Assembly (NCBI GenBank): GCA_018399515.1
Contig: JAGYOB010000371.1
Location: forward strand, 1-14,809
Length of the DNA: 14,809 bases
From: Candidatus Nanopelagicales bacterium
GTDB lineage: Bacteria > Actinomycetota > Actinomycetes > S36-B12
Reading direction: 5' to 3'
Position numbers and translations under genes: made by a program. Below the pieces are notes generated by a model. That model was not told the DNA's origin and made no database searches. It saw only the letters and a program-made list of their open reading frames with translations. Positions within the stretch are counted from its first letter, which is position 1. Every line of letters begins with the position of its first letter. Positions 14,284-14,809 of the stretch are shown in pieces.

Positions 14284-14809
14284 ATGGCAGATGCGGATGG
14301 CGTTCGCACCGTGGTGGTGGTCACAGCACCGGACCCAGCGCCATCCACCGATGGGGTAACCGGATTCTGCGAGGGGCTGACTCGTTCAATCGCCCACCGT
14401 GGTGCGGCCGAGCCGCGTATCGATGTGCGCCCGCTGGCCGCCGACCAGATCGATAGCGCGGCCGCGGTCTTCAGCGAGGTCAACGGTGCGCTGTTCGTGA
14501 TCTCAGCCATCGAGTCAATCCACGACACTGTCGTCGAGGCCTGGGATCTCTGCGATGATCTCGGGCTCCCACGAGCCATCGTGATCTGCGACATCGATTC
14601 CACCTCGGCTGCGACGGAGTCACTGATCGAGGAATGCCAAGAAGCCCTCGGTGACATGGTTCCCGTTCTGGCAGTTCACCTGCCGGTGCTCTCCGATGAC
14701 GAACACCCCATCGGACTGATCGACCTGCTCTCCGACACCATCACCGATTACTCGTCCACCGATTACTCGTCGGGGCGACCTCACCGAATACCGGCCGAGG
14801 ACCGGCATC
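14284..14809 (+). CDS. EF-G-like protein (EF-G2 type), N-terminal part with degenerate GTPase domain; runs off the window
   Basis: The frame from ATG 14284 is open to the window end (175 residues). Residues 68-79 (GALFVISAIESI), 92-103 (DLGLPRAIVICD) and 144-157 (GLIDLLSDTITDYS) resemble the G-domain segments of the actinobacterial elongation-factor-G-like proteins that read roughly AALFVVSAVDGV, VGMPRAVVVTKLD and GLIGLLSQTVYDYS. The GTP-binding motifs are missing. After strand RTVVVVT (8-14), where GHxGxGKT is expected, there is TAPDPAPSTDG. No DTPG is visible before residue 68, and the NKxD/TKLD position reads CDIDS. Only 67 residues precede the ALFVISA strand, about 30 fewer than I expect. 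Upstream in-frame GTG and TTG codons leave the start open, and ATG 14284 has no good ribosome binding site. Family assignment is from memory of the motif pattern; the rest of the gene is not visible. Confidence 0.6.
   Translation, partial: MADADGVRTVVVVTAPDPAPSTDGVTGFCEGLTRSIAHRGAAEPRIDVRPLAADQIDSAAAVFSEVNGALFVISAIESIHDTVVEAWDLCDDLGLPRAIVICDIDSTSAATESLIEECQEALGDMVPVLAVHLPVLSDDEHPIGLIDLLSDTITDYSSTDYSSGRPHRIPAEDRH
14743..14772 (+). repeat. 15-bp tandem duplication in the EF-G-like gene
   Basis: The 15-mer accgattactcgtcc (14743-14757) is repeated directly at 14758-14772 with a single final-base change. It stays in frame and doubles the peptide TDYSS (about residues 154-163) at the position of the DYS motif that ends the G domain in relatives. 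Confidence 0.85.

Noticed and set aside
14190..14657. A 155-residue minus-strand frame opposite the EF-G-like gene.
   Set aside because: Its Ser/Ala/Thr-rich composition is typical of the antisense of a GC-rich coding region, and it shows no recognisable domain. The plus-strand frame has far better protein character.
1..14809. A new defence, mobile or biosynthetic system hidden in the window.
   Set aside because: Apart from the EF-G-like gene and the WS/DGAT insertion, the genes are conserved core functions in a familiar order. I saw no integrase, transposase, toxin-antitoxin pair, CRISPR repeats or att-like flanks.

Overview
The window reads as a chromosomal housekeeping segment of a high-GC actinobacterium (Actinomycetota). 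The evidence is the strong G/C bias at third codon positions, frequent GTG starts, 4-base stop/start overlaps, and a gene order recalling the mycobacterial pgsA-acyltransferase-pimA ... pdxS-pdxT-yebC ... ruvC-ruvA-ruvB ... yajC-secD-secF block. The genus cannot be told from the sequence. Fourteen of the fifteen genes lie on the minus strand, so they are transcribed from right to left. Only the rightmost gene, cut by the window end, lies on the plus strand. No gene-free stretch exceeds 300 bases, and I saw no tRNA, rRNA, CRISPR array, transposase or prophage gene.

In transcription order the blocks are as follows. (1) 14115-9675: pgsA (phosphatidylinositol-phosphate synthase type), a PatA-like acyltransferase, pimA, a LemA-like single-pass membrane protein and a DUF3048 lipoprotein. 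The first four overlap by 4, 8 and 4 bases and the fifth follows 17 bases later, so this is probably one operon for the start of phosphatidylinositol mannoside synthesis plus two envelope proteins of unknown role. A nested hairpin (9634-9676) sits on its last stop codon. (2) 9563-7228: pdxS and pdxT (PLP synthase), then yebC. (3) 7164-5683: a WS/DGAT-type acyltransferase for wax ester or triacylglycerol synthesis, with its own strong ribosome binding site. (4) 5589-3345: ruvC-ruvA-ruvB joined by two ATGA overlaps, with a LexA-type SOS box upstream of ruvC. (5) 3165-1: yajC-secD-secF, in which each stop codon directly abuts the next start; secF runs off the left end.

The plus-strand gene at 14284 is the N-terminal part of what looks like the actinobacterial EF-G-like family (EF-G2). 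It lacks a recognisable P-loop and NKxD motif and is shortened in the G domain. It is the least ordinary item in the window.

The other points of interest are the LexA operator at ruvCAB, the hairpin between the PIM and pdx blocks, 15-bp tandem repeats in both yajC and the EF-G-like gene, and the co-location of a LemA-like protein and a DUF3048 lipoprotein with PIM genes. I did not find a convincing new multi-gene system: most of the window is conserved core genome.
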